Origin: a virus
DNA: 60,840 nt
Direction: 5' to 3' (one strand)
Virus record (IMG/VR): IMGVR_UViG_3300009506_000030
Span: 1 to 60,840 of that record
Within the stretch, counting starts at the first letter, position 1. Each line of letters opens with the position of its first letter. The translations under genes were made by a program, and so were the position numbers. A model generated the notes under the pieces. It saw only the letters and a program-made list of their open reading frames with translations. It was not told the DNA's origin and searched no databases. Below are positions 16,321 to 27,200 of this stretch, piece by piece.

Positions 16321-19300
16321 TGAAATATTCGTTATCTGGTTTCGGAACTATTTTCATTGTGATCTGAGATATTTTATGCCTGTCTGTTCCTTTAGCTTCT
16401 ACTCCTATAAACTGTCCATAGTCTCCCTGTATTGCTCTGCTTGCAAATGATCTGAATGCTGTGGATGTTGCAGATATAGTAGGCATAGTATCAACAGAAC
16501 TCTGATTGCATATGACAGCAGGAGTTATATTAGGAGTATATGTTGCTGTATGTAAACTTGCTATTGACCAGTAAGATGCAGCTAATGATTTATCAAACTG
16601 TATTCCAGGGTCTGTAAAGTCTTTTGTCCTTAAATGTGTCCATATAGCTGTACCATTATCTGTTTCACCGTCAAACATGGTATATATTTCACCGTTGCTT
16701 CTCCCATAATATATCTTGTCCTCATCCGATACACCCCTCCAGAGTGATACCGAATGAACATCAAAAGGGCCAGTTGCGTCAGCTGTTCCAGTCAATTCAC
16801 TGAACTGTTGGCCTGGAAGATAACAACACAATCCTTTTCTGTTGGTTTGGTCATAAAAAAGATAGTAGTATTTATCCTTCACAAATCCTATTGCATTTGA
16901 TAGCTGCTTTTCTGTATAGCTCTCAAATATATTATTAATAGGGAGAAAGAAAGTATCATCAACTCCAGAAATATTTCCCAACATTAATCCATCACGTGAA
17001 AGCCATATCAATCCCCTGTCACACTGCGCTACACTTCTTCTTGCTATGCATCCTTTATCAGATCTGAATACTGGTGGAGTAGTAAGACCCATAGTACTTG
17101 ACCACATGCCATGAGATGTCCATATTATTATATGGTTGTAATACTGATCTATGGCAGTTACCCCATTACCCATTGTTTCTGGTACATCGACACTGCTAAA
17201 ATCATTTACTCTGTATCCACAAAATGGTTCACTTACATAAACACGATAGGGAAATGTTTCTCCAAGTCTGCTTATACAGTTACCATAATACATATTATTG
17301 CCAATAGCCTTCATGACTTTGGCTTTTGGGGGAGCAAAAGAGTCTTCTGGCATAACCAGTCCTAGGTCTTCCTCTTTCTTTTGGTCAAAAAATGAATTCT
17401 TATCTACAGCCAGATCTCCAACATGTCTCCATGTAGATGATTTTCCACCCAGCCTGAATATCTTTTTAGACTCAACACGTTCCTGTTCTCCAGCTGATGG
17501 AACAAATATATCTGTTAAAAGAACATTCTTATTATCAACAATTATCTTTTCAGATGGTTCGGAAGTATTGGACATATATCCTTCTTCATCTTCTACAGCA
17601 ACCTTGTAATAATATTCTCCCTTAAGCGATCCATAATTCATCATTGTGAAGTTATCAAAGCACACTACTGCTTCATTACCAGTTCCAGTAACTTCAAATG
17701 TATGGCCTCTTATGTCTGTCCATGCAGGAGTTTTGCCAGCTTCTCCACTTCTCACAAGAAGCATATCTTTCTTATCCCATTCAAATATGGCAGATGGCCA
17801 ACCTCCTCTATCACGTCCAAGGTACTGCATGCTGTGTTTTATAAGGCCCTGTACTTCCTGTTGATTATAGGGATGTGTAAAATAATTTGTAAGGAATAAA
17901 AGGCTGCTCTTATCTAACTGTTCATAATTCTGCAGCGCTCTTACTATCCTGTCTGCTTTTACAACATCTTCTACCCCTTCTGGTAAAGTTCCTCCAGACT
18001 TTTTAGCTATTTCCCTTAAGTATTCCTGTCCTCCCTGTTTTAGGTTAGCTGGATTTATTTGCATAGCAGAGAGAAGCTCTTGTCCAGTGATTGTATATTC
18101 CCAGTAATTATTCAAGTCTGCATTGCTTGCGTTGTTTCCATGCAGACGTATCTTTATTTCAGATACCTGTTCGGGTTTTTCTGATGCTATCCATATCCTG
18201 AACTTATCGTTTAATTGACTTGGAATAGTTTCGTATTTAATAAAGCCAAATTCATCATTGGACCAATCCCATGAAGGAGGTATGTTTACAACTGGTATTT
18301 TATATTCATCAAGATTTATTCCTATGTCACCACCAAAGGCAACTGGATCTCTTTGTATGGTCATACCAAACGGTTTAGATCCATATACACGTAATGTACA
18401 TCCAGCGATACCAAGAGACGAATGATTATAATCAGGATATGTTGCATGTCCATATCCATATGTTTTATACTTAGTTGATTTTAAAACAAACTCTGCAACA
18501 TCTGTAGCAAGATCAGCTACCCATGCATAATCCTTTAGATTTGTATCTGCAAATTGATCAACTGCATCAAGACTTATGAGATCTAATGGTTCAAATGCGT
18601 TTACGATCTTGGCAGCTTTGGGCCATTCAAGCTTTAAATCATCAACATAAAATGACCATCCTGCTGCTCCAGCTAACCATCGTGGACCATAAGCATCAAT
18701 TCTCGTTATATTTGTCCAGTCACATCCAATACCAGTTTTTGTCCAGTTAAGACTTAATGATCCATCTGGATCAAATCTGGTCATTTTCTTAAGACCCCCT
18801 CCCCTAAGAGAAGTTCCCATGCCAAATGCAACAGTCATGTAATTTCCGTCAGCAAAAACTTGACCACCAGAATAGAATCTCAATCGTGGAGCAGTGAAAT
18901 TTCCCCATACAACAGTAGGCCATCCACCTCCAACAGTAGCTGCATCAAGTCCTTTCCATCCACAATTCATACTAAGAACACATGCTGTATTTGCAGTAAC
19001 ACCATCTGCAAAGGTAACAAAATCCTGCCCTGTATCGAATTCAATACTGCAATGAGCTGTGCTCTGTCCACCAGATATGACCAGGCATGATACTCCTTCT
19101 TTAGTCATCCTTCTATTGAACGTTGCTTTAGTATATGTTGCAGTATTTGTTAACCATCCATAACTTGAATTAGGATCTTGCTCTTCAAAAGTAGCCCATT
19201 GTATAGCATATGATTTTGCTATAGGAGGAGTTTTGAGTAATGTAATATCATTAAAAGTAATCATTGCAGGATTGCTTGCACTGGCCTGACTGTCTCCTTC

Positions 19301-20245
19301 GAGAGAGAGTCGCACTGCATTGATTGCGCTCCATCCACCAGGAGATCCAACCATTGCAAAATTCTGCTTTCTTATTCTGAATCTGAATAACTGATTATCA
19401 TATGGATTGATACCCCACTGGTTCATGGCAGTATTTTGCTGGAAGTCCCACTGTGACCATTCAGCAGATTCTTCCTCATCCTTCAAGGCATCGTCAGGGG
19501 CTTCTGCTATGGGACACCAGAAATAATCAGTCCATCCACCAGAGCTGAAAGCAATACTTAGTGATTTAATAGCTTGTTTGTCATACCTGTAAATATTAAA
19601 AGATATGAAATCAGTAGCAGAAGAAGATGAACCATCATCAAAATAGTTTAAGTTTAACGTAGACTCTGGAGAATAAGTCATTGTAGCAGTTTCGCTGTCA
19701 GACTCCTGCGAGAATCTTAAAGCAGCATCTCCATATAATCTGTGCGTTGGACTTCTGTCAATACTTGCAGAACCTGCTCCACCACCAGCGCTGTATGTCC
19801 ATTGAGCAGTTTCATCAGACCTCGATATTATCTTAGTGGCATTGGGATTTGGGATACCAGCTTTAAAGAGATAATTACAATCAGTATCGCCAGCTGACCT
19901 TCTTACCCTTGCCATTTTTACTTCATCTTCATAATTACTATAAAATATCTTATTGCCAAACTGTTCAAGATCACCTATAGTAGTTCCAGAGATAACAGCA
20001 GGAGATGCAGAATCTGAAGTATCTCGTAATGAATAACTCAACCATGTATTAGCTGTATCCTGTGTAAACCTTATTATTGTCTGGCCATTTGAATTTGCCA
20101 CATAATCAGAATGAACTGTTACTGCAAAAAACTCATCTGCATATTCAGAAGCAGAGTTTATGGCAGGAACAAATTTAGATCTGTCACTATGGTAGTATTT
20201 ATATAAAGCAGTTATTGTTGTTTCAGATGTAGCTATAGGAGCCAT
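16313..20245 (-). CDS. large tail nozzle-like protein
   Basis: 1310 residues, all-beta composition. The C-terminal 450 residues contain phrases common in short-tail nozzle proteins (MYYGNCISRLGETFPYRVYV, then IIWTSHGMWSS and KDKYYYLFYDQ), a beta-propeller-like region. The N-terminal part includes carbohydrate-binding-like beta-sandwich sequence (FYVDDLKLEWP). A 60-residue gene just upstream (20255-20437) encodes what looks like the missing start of this protein. Overlaps the downstream gene by 8 bases. Confidence 0.6.
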   Translation of the reverse strand: MAPIATSETTITALYKYYHSDRSKFVPAINSASEYADEFFAVTVHSDYVANSNGQTIIRFTQDTANTWLSYSLRDTSDSASPAVISGTTIGDLEQFGNKIFYSNYEDEVKMARVRRSAGDTDCNYLFKAGIPNPNATKIISRSDETAQWTYSAGGGAGSASIDRSPTHRLYGDAALRFSQESDSETATMTYSPESTLNLNYFDDGSSSSATDFISFNIYRYDKQAIKSLSIAFSSGGWTDYFWCPIAEAPDDALKDEEESAEWSQWDFQQNTAMNQWGINPYDNQLFRFRIRKQNFAMVGSPGGWSAINAVRLSLEGDSQASASNPAMITFNDITLLKTPPIAKSYAIQWATFEEQDPNSSYGWLTNTATYTKATFNRRMTKEGVSCLVISGGQSTAHCSIEFDTGQDFVTFADGVTANTACVLSMNCGWKGLDAATVGGGWPTVVWGNFTAPRLRFYSGGQVFADGNYMTVAFGMGTSLRGGGLKKMTRFDPDGSLSLNWTKTGIGCDWTNITRIDAYGPRWLAGAAGWSFYVDDLKLEWPKAAKIVNAFEPLDLISLDAVDQFADTNLKDYAWVADLATDVAEFVLKSTKYKTYGYGHATYPDYNHSSLGIAGCTLRVYGSKPFGMTIQRDPVAFGGDIGINLDEYKIPVVNIPPSWDWSNDEFGFIKYETIPSQLNDKFRIWIASEKPEQVSEIKIRLHGNNASNADLNNYWEYTITGQELLSAMQINPANLKQGGQEYLREIAKKSGGTLPEGVEDVVKADRIVRALQNYEQLDKSSLLFLTNYFTHPYNQQEVQGLIKHSMQYLGRDRGGWPSAIFEWDKKDMLLVRSGEAGKTPAWTDIRGHTFEVTGTGNEAVVCFDNFTMMNYGSLKGEYYYKVAVEDEEGYMSNTSEPSEKIIVDNKNVLLTDIFVPSAGEQERVESKKIFRLGGKSSTWRHVGDLAVDKNSFFDQKKEEDLGLVMPEDSFAPPKAKVMKAIGNNMYYGNCISRLGETFPYRVYVSEPFCGYRVNDFSSVDVPETMGNGVTAIDQYYNHIIIWTSHGMWSSTMGLTTPPVFRSDKGCIARRSVAQCDRGLIWLSRDGLMLGNISGVDDTFFLPINNIFESYTEKQLSNAIGFVKDKYYYLFYDQTNRKGLCCYLPGQQFSELTGTADATGPFDVHSVSLWRGVSDEDKIYYGRSNGEIYTMFDGETDNGTAIWTHLRTKDFTDPGIQFDKSLAASYWSIASLHTATYTPNITPAVICNQSSVDTMPTISATSTAFRSFASRAIQGDYGQFIGVEAKGTDRHKISQITMKIVPKPDNEYFND

Positions 20246-20254
20246 AATTCCCCT

Positions 20255-20437
20255 CTACGGTTTTGGTGAATGTGAGAATACAGTAATACCTTTCCTTGTT
20301 CTAAGTGCTCCCCTTCCTGGTATGTAGTTTTTTAGTATTTGCAGTTCATTCGGCTTACGCATATCTGCTGTACCGTTCTTATCAGTATTGAGCGTTAAGT
20401 CTATTTTTATTTCTATATACTGTTTTTCAATAGCCAT
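20255..20437 (-). CDS. 60-residue stand-alone N-terminal nozzle segment
   Basis: Contains ELQILKNYIPGRGALRTRKG followed by ITVFSHSPKP, closely matching residues near 28-60 of the adjacent 568-residue protein (SILKNYIPDEEILVTREG). In nozzle proteins of short tails such a segment starts the polypeptide, so this looks like a split-off or duplicated N-terminus. It shares one base with the upstream gene stop and lies 9 bases before the 1310-residue gene. Confidence 0.6.
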   Translation of the reverse strand: MAIEKQYIEIKIDLTLNTDKNGTADMRKPNELQILKNYIPGRGALRTRKGITVFSHSPKP

Positions 20438-22143
20438 TATGAATATGTCTTGTTAAATATTTTATCTATTTCAGCATCTGTAAGTAATCTATTGATTACC
20501 ACTACTTCGTCTATATTCCCCGTAAAATTATTGGCAGGTGAAGTTTGATTAATCCTACCAATTTGTAGGGCATGTGTACTCATAGTATTATTGCCTGGAG
20601 CAGTTCCTGTATGATTATGCCCTCCCAACAAAGTGCCATCTTCATGCCTTACTCTCATAACCATAGAATTATCAGATGCTTTATAAGTACATCCTATATG
20701 ATACCAGTTATTAATAACCATAGATGCATCAGATGAAACAGTATATGATATATCTCCAACAGAGCCTATTTGCCATCTTGCATCACCAAATGAATTCATT
20801 GAAATAGCCCATGCCCTTCCTCCTGCTACTGAATCCCATTTAGTAACAATTCCTTGTGTTGATGCTCCTATCGCTTTGGGTCTTGCCCAACAACAGACTG
20901 AAAAATCTTTTTCACTTCCAGTTGATTGACCTGGAAAAGATGGGAGTAAACTTCCATCTGCTAATTCAGCCCTCTGTGATGATGCAGCGCATACCTCTAA
21001 ACATGAAATTCCCTCTGCTCCAATATAATTAAAAGATGGAGCAACAGGAGTTGAAAGATTTTGAGCATTAATCGAATCAACATAATTTCCGTCAAACTTC
21101 CATAGTGCAACAACATCGCTGTCTGAAGTGAAATCGTTTGCTGGTGACCATCTATCACTGTCACGCATTTCTCCTATTTTATCAATAAAAGAATTTTGAG
21201 TAATGAGATCACCGACACAAACTATAAAGTCATCAATCTGGCCTCTCCCTGCTCTAAAAGAAGGTGCTATTTGTATACCCTGATTATTTGTTGTACCTGA
21301 AGAATATTGTCCTGCATGTACTAATGCAGGAGAACAGGTCGCTGCTGTTTCAGTATCGTTAACTGAATCATAAACAACAAGTCCAGAATTACCAACATTA
21401 ACAGAACTCCACAATGCAACATGATACCATGTCCCAATCTGTATTGATGTTTCAGCACAAACAGTTCTCGTGATTCCAACTGAGTCGGCTATTGTTGCAT
21501 AAAAGTGATTGCTTCCTGAAGCTGAAGAAATTCCTATAATAAATCCGCCTGGCTTAGTATTTTGAGTTCTGGAAATATACAATGTCTTATTTGCACTATC
21601 AATGTATAACATTCTCAACCACATTGCCATGATAAAGCTATGCTTACCATCTGTATATCCAGGAAAGTTTATAGTTTCAAGAGCACAGTATTCCTTAAAA
21701 ACCCCTAACCATAATCCAGGTCCTGGAGGTATAGGATAATAGTAATCGGTATACCATGCTCCAGTACCTTCCTTACATGTCAGAGTCGGAGATATGCTAT
21801 TATTCGCAGTTACATTCCACCATCCAACTCCCTGTATTTCATCATCTATACTTTCAACGGCAGTTAAATTTATTATAGTTCCAGTATTTACGGAAGATTC
21901 TTCAAATCGTATCCAACATATACAATCAGGATCTGATGATGGGTCATATGGACCAGGAGTTGTTGTTGTCCATGGAGTATGAGCAAATACAGTAATTCCT
22001 TCTCTCGTTACCAGTATTTCCTCATCTGGTATATAATTTTTTAATATACTGAATCCACCTGCTGCTCTTTCAGGACTTGCTTCGTCCAGATGAGTATTGA
22101 GAGAAAACGGTGGAGCAATATTTATGTATGATTTATCAGCCAT
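20437..22143 (-). CDS. LamG/concanavalin-like tail protein
   Basis: 568 residues. The N-terminal 60 residues are paralogous to the small gene at 20255. Two concanavalin-like (LamG-type) domains follow: about residues 70-310 (CICWIRFEES ... GQIDDFIVCVGDL) and 345-565 (VVALWKFDGNYVDS ... GNIDEVVVINRLLTDAEID). These usually bind glycans, so this is probably a tail component for surface recognition. Overlaps both neighbours by a base. Confidence 0.65.
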   Translation of the reverse strand: MADKSYINIAPPFSLNTHLDEASPERAAGGFSILKNYIPDEEILVTREGITVFAHTPWTTTTPGPYDPSSDPDCICWIRFEESSVNTGTIINLTAVESIDDEIQGVGWWNVTANNSISPTLTCKEGTGAWYTDYYYPIPPGPGLWLGVFKEYCALETINFPGYTDGKHSFIMAMWLRMLYIDSANKTLYISRTQNTKPGGFIIGISSASGSNHFYATIADSVGITRTVCAETSIQIGTWYHVALWSSVNVGNSGLVVYDSVNDTETAATCSPALVHAGQYSSGTTNNQGIQIAPSFRAGRGQIDDFIVCVGDLITQNSFIDKIGEMRDSDRWSPANDFTSDSDVVALWKFDGNYVDSINAQNLSTPVAPSFNYIGAEGISCLEVCAASSQRAELADGSLLPSFPGQSTGSEKDFSVCCWARPKAIGASTQGIVTKWDSVAGGRAWAISMNSFGDARWQIGSVGDISYTVSSDASMVINNWYHIGCTYKASDNSMVMRVRHEDGTLLGGHNHTGTAPGNNTMSTHALQIGRINQTSPANNFTGNIDEVVVINRLLTDAEIDKIFNKTYS

Positions 22144-22799
22144 TAAGGAGTTTCACCTATGTCCTGTATACCTTCTTTCATTGGTTCTGGAATATAATGT
22201 GTATTAATCTGAGAAATAATTCTGTTCAGTTCCTGTATATACATATTATAAACAGATTGCGCCAGTTCAAGTTCAAGCCTCTTTAAATGCCCCATGTATA
22301 CTCCATACATAGTTACTAAGTGATGGTACATATTTGGCAAATTGAGAGTTCCTTGAGCTGTTTGTCTTCCTTCTATCCATATATAGGGTATGAGAGTTAA
22401 CGTTGCAGTAGGGACATGTGAAAGAACAATCTTTTCATTCCAGCAAGTCCACTTCATTTGATCAGATCCTATTCCAGCAACTCTTCCTATCTGTTCTGGT
22501 GTAATATAATCAAGAGATATATTATTGCTTGTAACAATAGTTTTAATGCCAAGTGTTGCGATGGATGTTTGCAATCCAACCGTACCCATAGCACTTGGCC
22601 ATGAATAAGTAGATATACCGCTTGTGGTAGTTATGCCAGTAGTAACTATAACAGTATTGCAAAATGTCTTTATACTTACATCTCTCACTCCATCATTAAT
22701 CCATGTGTTTATTGCACTGTCTGTAAAGTGTCTTGCAGTTGGTTCTGCCAATAGATGGCGTATCCTTGTTCTTACTGCTGTTCTAGTTAACCCAGGCAT
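22143..22799 (-). CDS. head-tail adaptor-like protein 2
   Basis: 218 residues. MPGLTRTAVRTRIRHLLAEPTARHFTDSAINTWINDG is typical of the start of adaptor (connector ring) proteins, in which a helix-turn segment precedes a beta domain and a C-terminal helix (here LKRLELELAQSVYNMYIQEL). It is followed by the LamG tail protein and preceded by a second adaptor-like gene. The family match is by pattern. Confidence 0.6.
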   Translation of the reverse strand: MPGLTRTAVRTRIRHLLAEPTARHFTDSAINTWINDGVRDVSIKTFCNTVIVTTGITTTSGISTYSWPSAMGTVGLQTSIATLGIKTIVTSNNISLDYITPEQIGRVAGIGSDQMKWTCWNEKIVLSHVPTATLTLIPYIWIEGRQTAQGTLNLPNMYHHLVTMYGVYMGHLKRLELELAQSVYNMYIQELNRIISQINTHYIPEPMKEGIQDIGETP

Positions 22800-22811
22800 A
22801 ATAATATCTCC

Positions 22812-23753
22812 TTAATATAATGCATCCCATGGATCATGACTAACATACCATTTCTGTCCTCTGAAATAAGATTTAAAAAAATTATCACTGGTATATTTTG
22901 CATGTGTTCTTGCTCTCCAGTCATGCGCAAGAGCATTGTCTAATGCTGAAGATGCCTTAGTATATGCATTCTTAAGCATGTCATCTGAAATAGTAGCAGG
23001 ATTGATCATGCGTTTTCTCTGCATGAGATCAATCTGAGCAAAACAGTTAATAAGATAACTGTCAAGTAATGGAGTAGTTGTTGAAATAAGTGTTTCTGGT
23101 CGTAGCCTCCCCCTTCCCCTAAGCTCATAGACTCCATCTATTTTAGCTGGGTAGATCTGTATGAGTGTAGCTCCTGCAGAATTTACACCTACGTTTCTCC
23201 ACTTTGATGGTTCACCTTCTGATTGCAGATCTGGATCAACCTTTTCAAAAGTAGAAGTAGTCATCTCTTCCAGATAGCTGTCATGCATAATGTGTATTAC
23301 TGTTTCTACAGCAGTAGGTATTGCATATATATGCTTAAATATTGAATAGCTGTCACCAGAAGATGAAGCAGCAGTAGTTGTTATCCCAAGATATGCTTCT
23401 GTTATAGTAAGAGCTATAGATGTATTTGATGTTATTACATAGTAAGCAGCTTCATCATACTTCTTAACAAACATACCAGCAAAATTAAGAGTAGTTCCTC
23501 CAGCAGAAGTTCCCCATGCAGCACTTACATTTGTAGCAGCATCGATGTTTGTTCCACCAGCACTGAAAATAACACCACCAGTTTCTACGTATTCTTTTGT
23601 GGCAAACTTAAATTCAGCATCAAACTTGGACCATGGGTACATATAAGACAATTCTGAATATGCCCTGTTAATGGCATTATCAATCTCTGTAGGAGTAAAC
23701 CCTGGAACCCATGTACTTAAATCATTTCTCATCTGTGCCAATGTTTGTCTCAT
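22812..23753 (-). CDS. head-tail adaptor-like protein 1
   Basis: 313 residues. MRQTLAQMRNDLSTWVPGFT followed by EIDNAINRAYSELSYMYPW and a C-terminal LDSYLINCFAQIDLMQRKRM helix match the general layout of phage adaptor proteins that join portal to nozzle. An inserted Ala/Thr/Ser-rich beta segment lies at about 55-135. Two different adaptor-like genes in tandem are unusual but known from short-tailed phages with rings of two proteins. Confidence 0.6.
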   Translation of the reverse strand: MRQTLAQMRNDLSTWVPGFTPTEIDNAINRAYSELSYMYPWSKFDAEFKFATKEYVETGGVIFSAGGTNIDAATNVSAAWGTSAGGTTLNFAGMFVKKYDEAAYYVITSNTSIALTITEAYLGITTTAASSSGDSYSIFKHIYAIPTAVETVIHIMHDSYLEEMTTSTFEKVDPDLQSEGEPSKWRNVGVNSAGATLIQIYPAKIDGVYELRGRGRLRPETLISTTTPLLDSYLINCFAQIDLMQRKRMINPATISDDMLKNAYTKASSALDNALAHDWRARTHAKYTSDNFFKSYFRGQKWYVSHDPWDALY

Positions 23754-23757
23754 TTTG

Positions 23758-23940
23758 TTACTCCTGAATAGCTTGTTCTTTTAACAATTCATCAAGCATT
23801 AATATTTTACCCCTGATTTGCTCGTTAAGCACAATAAGCTGATCATATTCATTTTTTAAATCAATTATTTTCTTGCTATTCTTCTCGAAATCAGCTATAT
23901 ATTTAGTTCTTTTATCCTGTAGCATTAATTGTAGCCCCAT
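23758..23940 (-). CDS. 60-residue coiled-coil protein
   Basis: Almost all helix with heptad spacing (NSKKIIDLKNEYDQLIVLNE). Located between fibre and adaptor genes; possibly a small tail or chaperone component. ATG at 23940 has only a weak ribosome binding site, but the tight spacing to both neighbours supports the gene. Confidence 0.5.
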   Translation of the reverse strand: MGLQLMLQDKRTKYIADFEKNSKKIIDLKNEYDQLIVLNEQIRGKILMLDELLKEQAIQE

Positions 23941-23941
23941 A

Positions 23942-24265
23942 TTATTCCTTTAAAGACAATCCTTGATCAATAGTAGTTTGTAAAGATATATTTTCATCAG
24001 TATTAATAGTTTGAACATTTTGTAAATAAGCAATTTTATCATCAATTAAATCATTTAATATATTCTGCTTAATAGCATCTGATAAATATATATTTAATAT
24101 TTGTAATAATGTTCTTGACAAAAGCCATTCTTCTGAAAGTTTTGGAGTTTGTTCAACTGTTATTCTTTCTCTAATTAAATCTTTTAATACATCTTGCTTA
24201 ATCTGTGTCCAAGCCACTTCTTTATCCTTTTTAGGTTTTTTGGGTTTCTTAGGTTTTTTTGTCAC
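23942..24265 (-). CDS. helical hypothetical protein with KKP repeats
   Basis: 107 residues. The N-terminus is a short repeat KKPKKPKKPKK, the rest is helical with a leucine-rich centre. It overlaps the end of the fibre gene by 17 bases. It may be a fibre-assembly factor given this position, but there is no recognised family. Confidence 0.5.
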   Translation of the reverse strand: MTKKPKKPKKPKKDKEVAWTQIKQDVLKDLIRERITVEQTPKLSEEWLLSRTLLQILNIYLSDAIKQNILNDLIDDKIAYLQNVQTINTDENISLQTTIDQGLSLKE

Positions 24266-27200
24266 ATAATATTTTTCTTAATTCATTAATTTGTTTTTGC
24301 TGTTTTTTAATCATTTCAATTGCATAAATACTAAAGTTCATATAATTAAGTGATTCAGGAAGACCATCCTTGTCATAATTAACCAAATAGTCTAACCCTA
24401 ATTCTTCTATCTCTTCAGCAATATATCCAAGAGAATATTTTTCACCCCCAAGACCAGTAAAAGTTTTTGGTTGTACTTCTAAAATCTTTGACCATTCACA
24501 ATCATAGGGTTCAATATTTTTCTTAAAGCGTTTTGATGATGTTACTCTATGGATAGTTCCATTTGTTGAATCCCAATATAATGGATCTGTAGTTGTTGTT
24601 GATTGTGGAATTGTATTAACATAAAGATATGAACTAGCAGTTGCTCCAATATGTAATCCACCTACACCATTAAACCATAGACCACATGAAGCTGTATTTG
24701 TACCTGCCAATACTAATTGATAATTATTAGTTCCTTTTGTTGGTGCATAAAAATATGCTTGATATTGATTAGTAATATATCCACCAGTTCCCAATACTGC
24801 TGAATCCCTTATCATTAATCCATATGAATTAGCTGCCTGAAATACGCCAGCTGTATCATTTATCCAATGATTAAGGTCTAATGCAATATTATTTAATGTT
24901 CTAAAAGTTCCATTGTATGATCTAGCACCCCAAGTCTGTATTCCATATGTAGTTGTACTGGCAACTGCACCACCAGTTGTACCTGATACATATGGCCCAA
25001 ATTGTAACCCATAACAAGCACCATTAACATTTGTATTGTTTAAAACAGTATATCCACCTATTCCTATCTTATCAGATGTATCTGCTGCTGCTGGAGTAGA
25101 TAATAAATCAACATATAAACTATATTTTTTAGTATTTTCAAGACTTGCATTTGATATTCTTGTCAAAGAAGAACAATTATGTACTGCATTGTTACCTATT
25201 CTTACCAATCCTTCTGCAGCAAATGTTGGAGCTACTGTTACTAAAGCAGAACCAGTAGTTGAATCGAACCTTAGATATTCTATAGGTGTTCCAGCATCAT
25301 CATAAAATGTAAATGCAGAAGTAATATTAGTCTGCATTGTTAAACTTCTTTCACCTGTAACAGATATATTTGCAGATGTTTTAATTGCACCATTAAATGT
25401 TGCAACTCCACTTACTGCAAATGTTTCACCAAAAGTAGCTGCACCTGATACATGAAAAGTAGTACCGCCAAATGTAGCCAATCCACATACAATAAAATTT
25501 CCACCACCAGTTCCTTGGAATGTAGCAGTACCACAACATACAAATGCTCCATTAGCGTTTAATTGTCCATAAACTGTTGTTGTGCTACTTACAGTTAAAG
25601 TGCCATTTAAAGATGTGTTCCCACTAACTGTAAGATTACCGCTTATGTTAACAGCACCATTGAGGGTTGATGTCCCACTTACAACTAATGCACCAATAGT
25701 TGTTGTACCTGAAACAGTAAGTGTACCGCTGATAGTTGTATTACCACCCAATGATGTTGTTCCACAAACAATCAACCCACCGCTTATTGTTGCTCCACCA
25801 GATACCGTTAATGCTCCAGTAACTACCATAGATGTAGCATTAACTGCTCCAAGAGTTAATGGATCTCCTATAGTAACAGTTGAAGAATTACCTAGAACAG
25901 TAGTAAGTAAAAATTGTGGACCAAAATTAAGGTATCCATCGCTTACACTAGTATTCCATTCAGGGTTTGCATTCTCTTCAATATATATTGCATTACCACC
26001 ACCTGCAGGTGTTGTCCATGCCCCCTGGCCATTAAGATATTCGCTTGCAACATTGCTAAGTTTAGGACATAACCCATGATAGGTACTTGTTGCATTTAAA
26101 TCAGTATTATCATCTGGTGTATTCCAATCATCAAGTTTTATTGATGTTAATGCTGTTCCATTTAAAGTTACTGCTCCACTTACTGATAACGTACTTTCAA
26201 AAGTTACTGCTCCACTCACTGTTAAGGTACTGTTTATTTTGGTAATTCCACCAAATGTTGTTGTTCCAGTAACAGTTACATTACCACTTATTGTGACAGC
26301 ACCATTCAAAGTAGTTGTACCACTTACAGTAAGCCCACTGCTTATAGTTAATCCACCATTGATAGTTGTAGCAGCTAATGTAGTAGTCCCACTTACAGTG
26401 AGAGTTCCATTTAAAGAAGTATCTCCGCTAACAGTTACATTACCACTAACCGTCAATCCACCATTTAATGTTGAAGTTCCGCTGACTACAAGACCACCAT
26501 TGGCATTTAACTGGCCATCTATAGTAGCTGTACCAGAAACAATAATATTATTATCAAATGTTGCCACTCCACTGACTTCAAGAGTATTATCTATAGTGGT
26601 AGCACCACCAAGTGTGGTAGTTCCACATACACTTAAAGTTGCTGTAACAACTAATGTATTGGTTGTTAATCCACCACTTACAGTAGTTGCTCCTTGTAAC
26701 GATGTAATACCACTGACAGTCAATGTTCCATTTAACGATGTATTTCCACTAACAGTTACATTACCACTTATTGTGACAGCACCATTAAGGGTACTTGTGC
26801 CAGAAACTACTAAAGCACCTATTGTGGTAGCACCAGATACAGTTAAAGTTCCTGATATGGTAGTATTCCCACCAAGAGAAGTAGTACCACTTACAATTAA
26901 ACCATCATTAATAGTAGTACCATCAAGCGTTATTGCACCACTTACAGTTAATCCACCAGAAATGGTAACAGCTCCTTGAAGCGTAGAAGATCCACTGACA
27001 ACTAAGTTATCATTAATAGTAGTTGTCCCATCAAGTGTTACCGCTCCAGCTATCTCAAGAGTTCCAGCTCCGCATATATTAGTGCCTACATTTAAATCAC
27101 CGCTTATTGTGGTATCACCAGAAACTGTAAGAGTTCCGCTTATGATAACATTGTCACTAAAGGTAGTCTGCCCACATACTGAAAGCGTTCCACTAACTGA

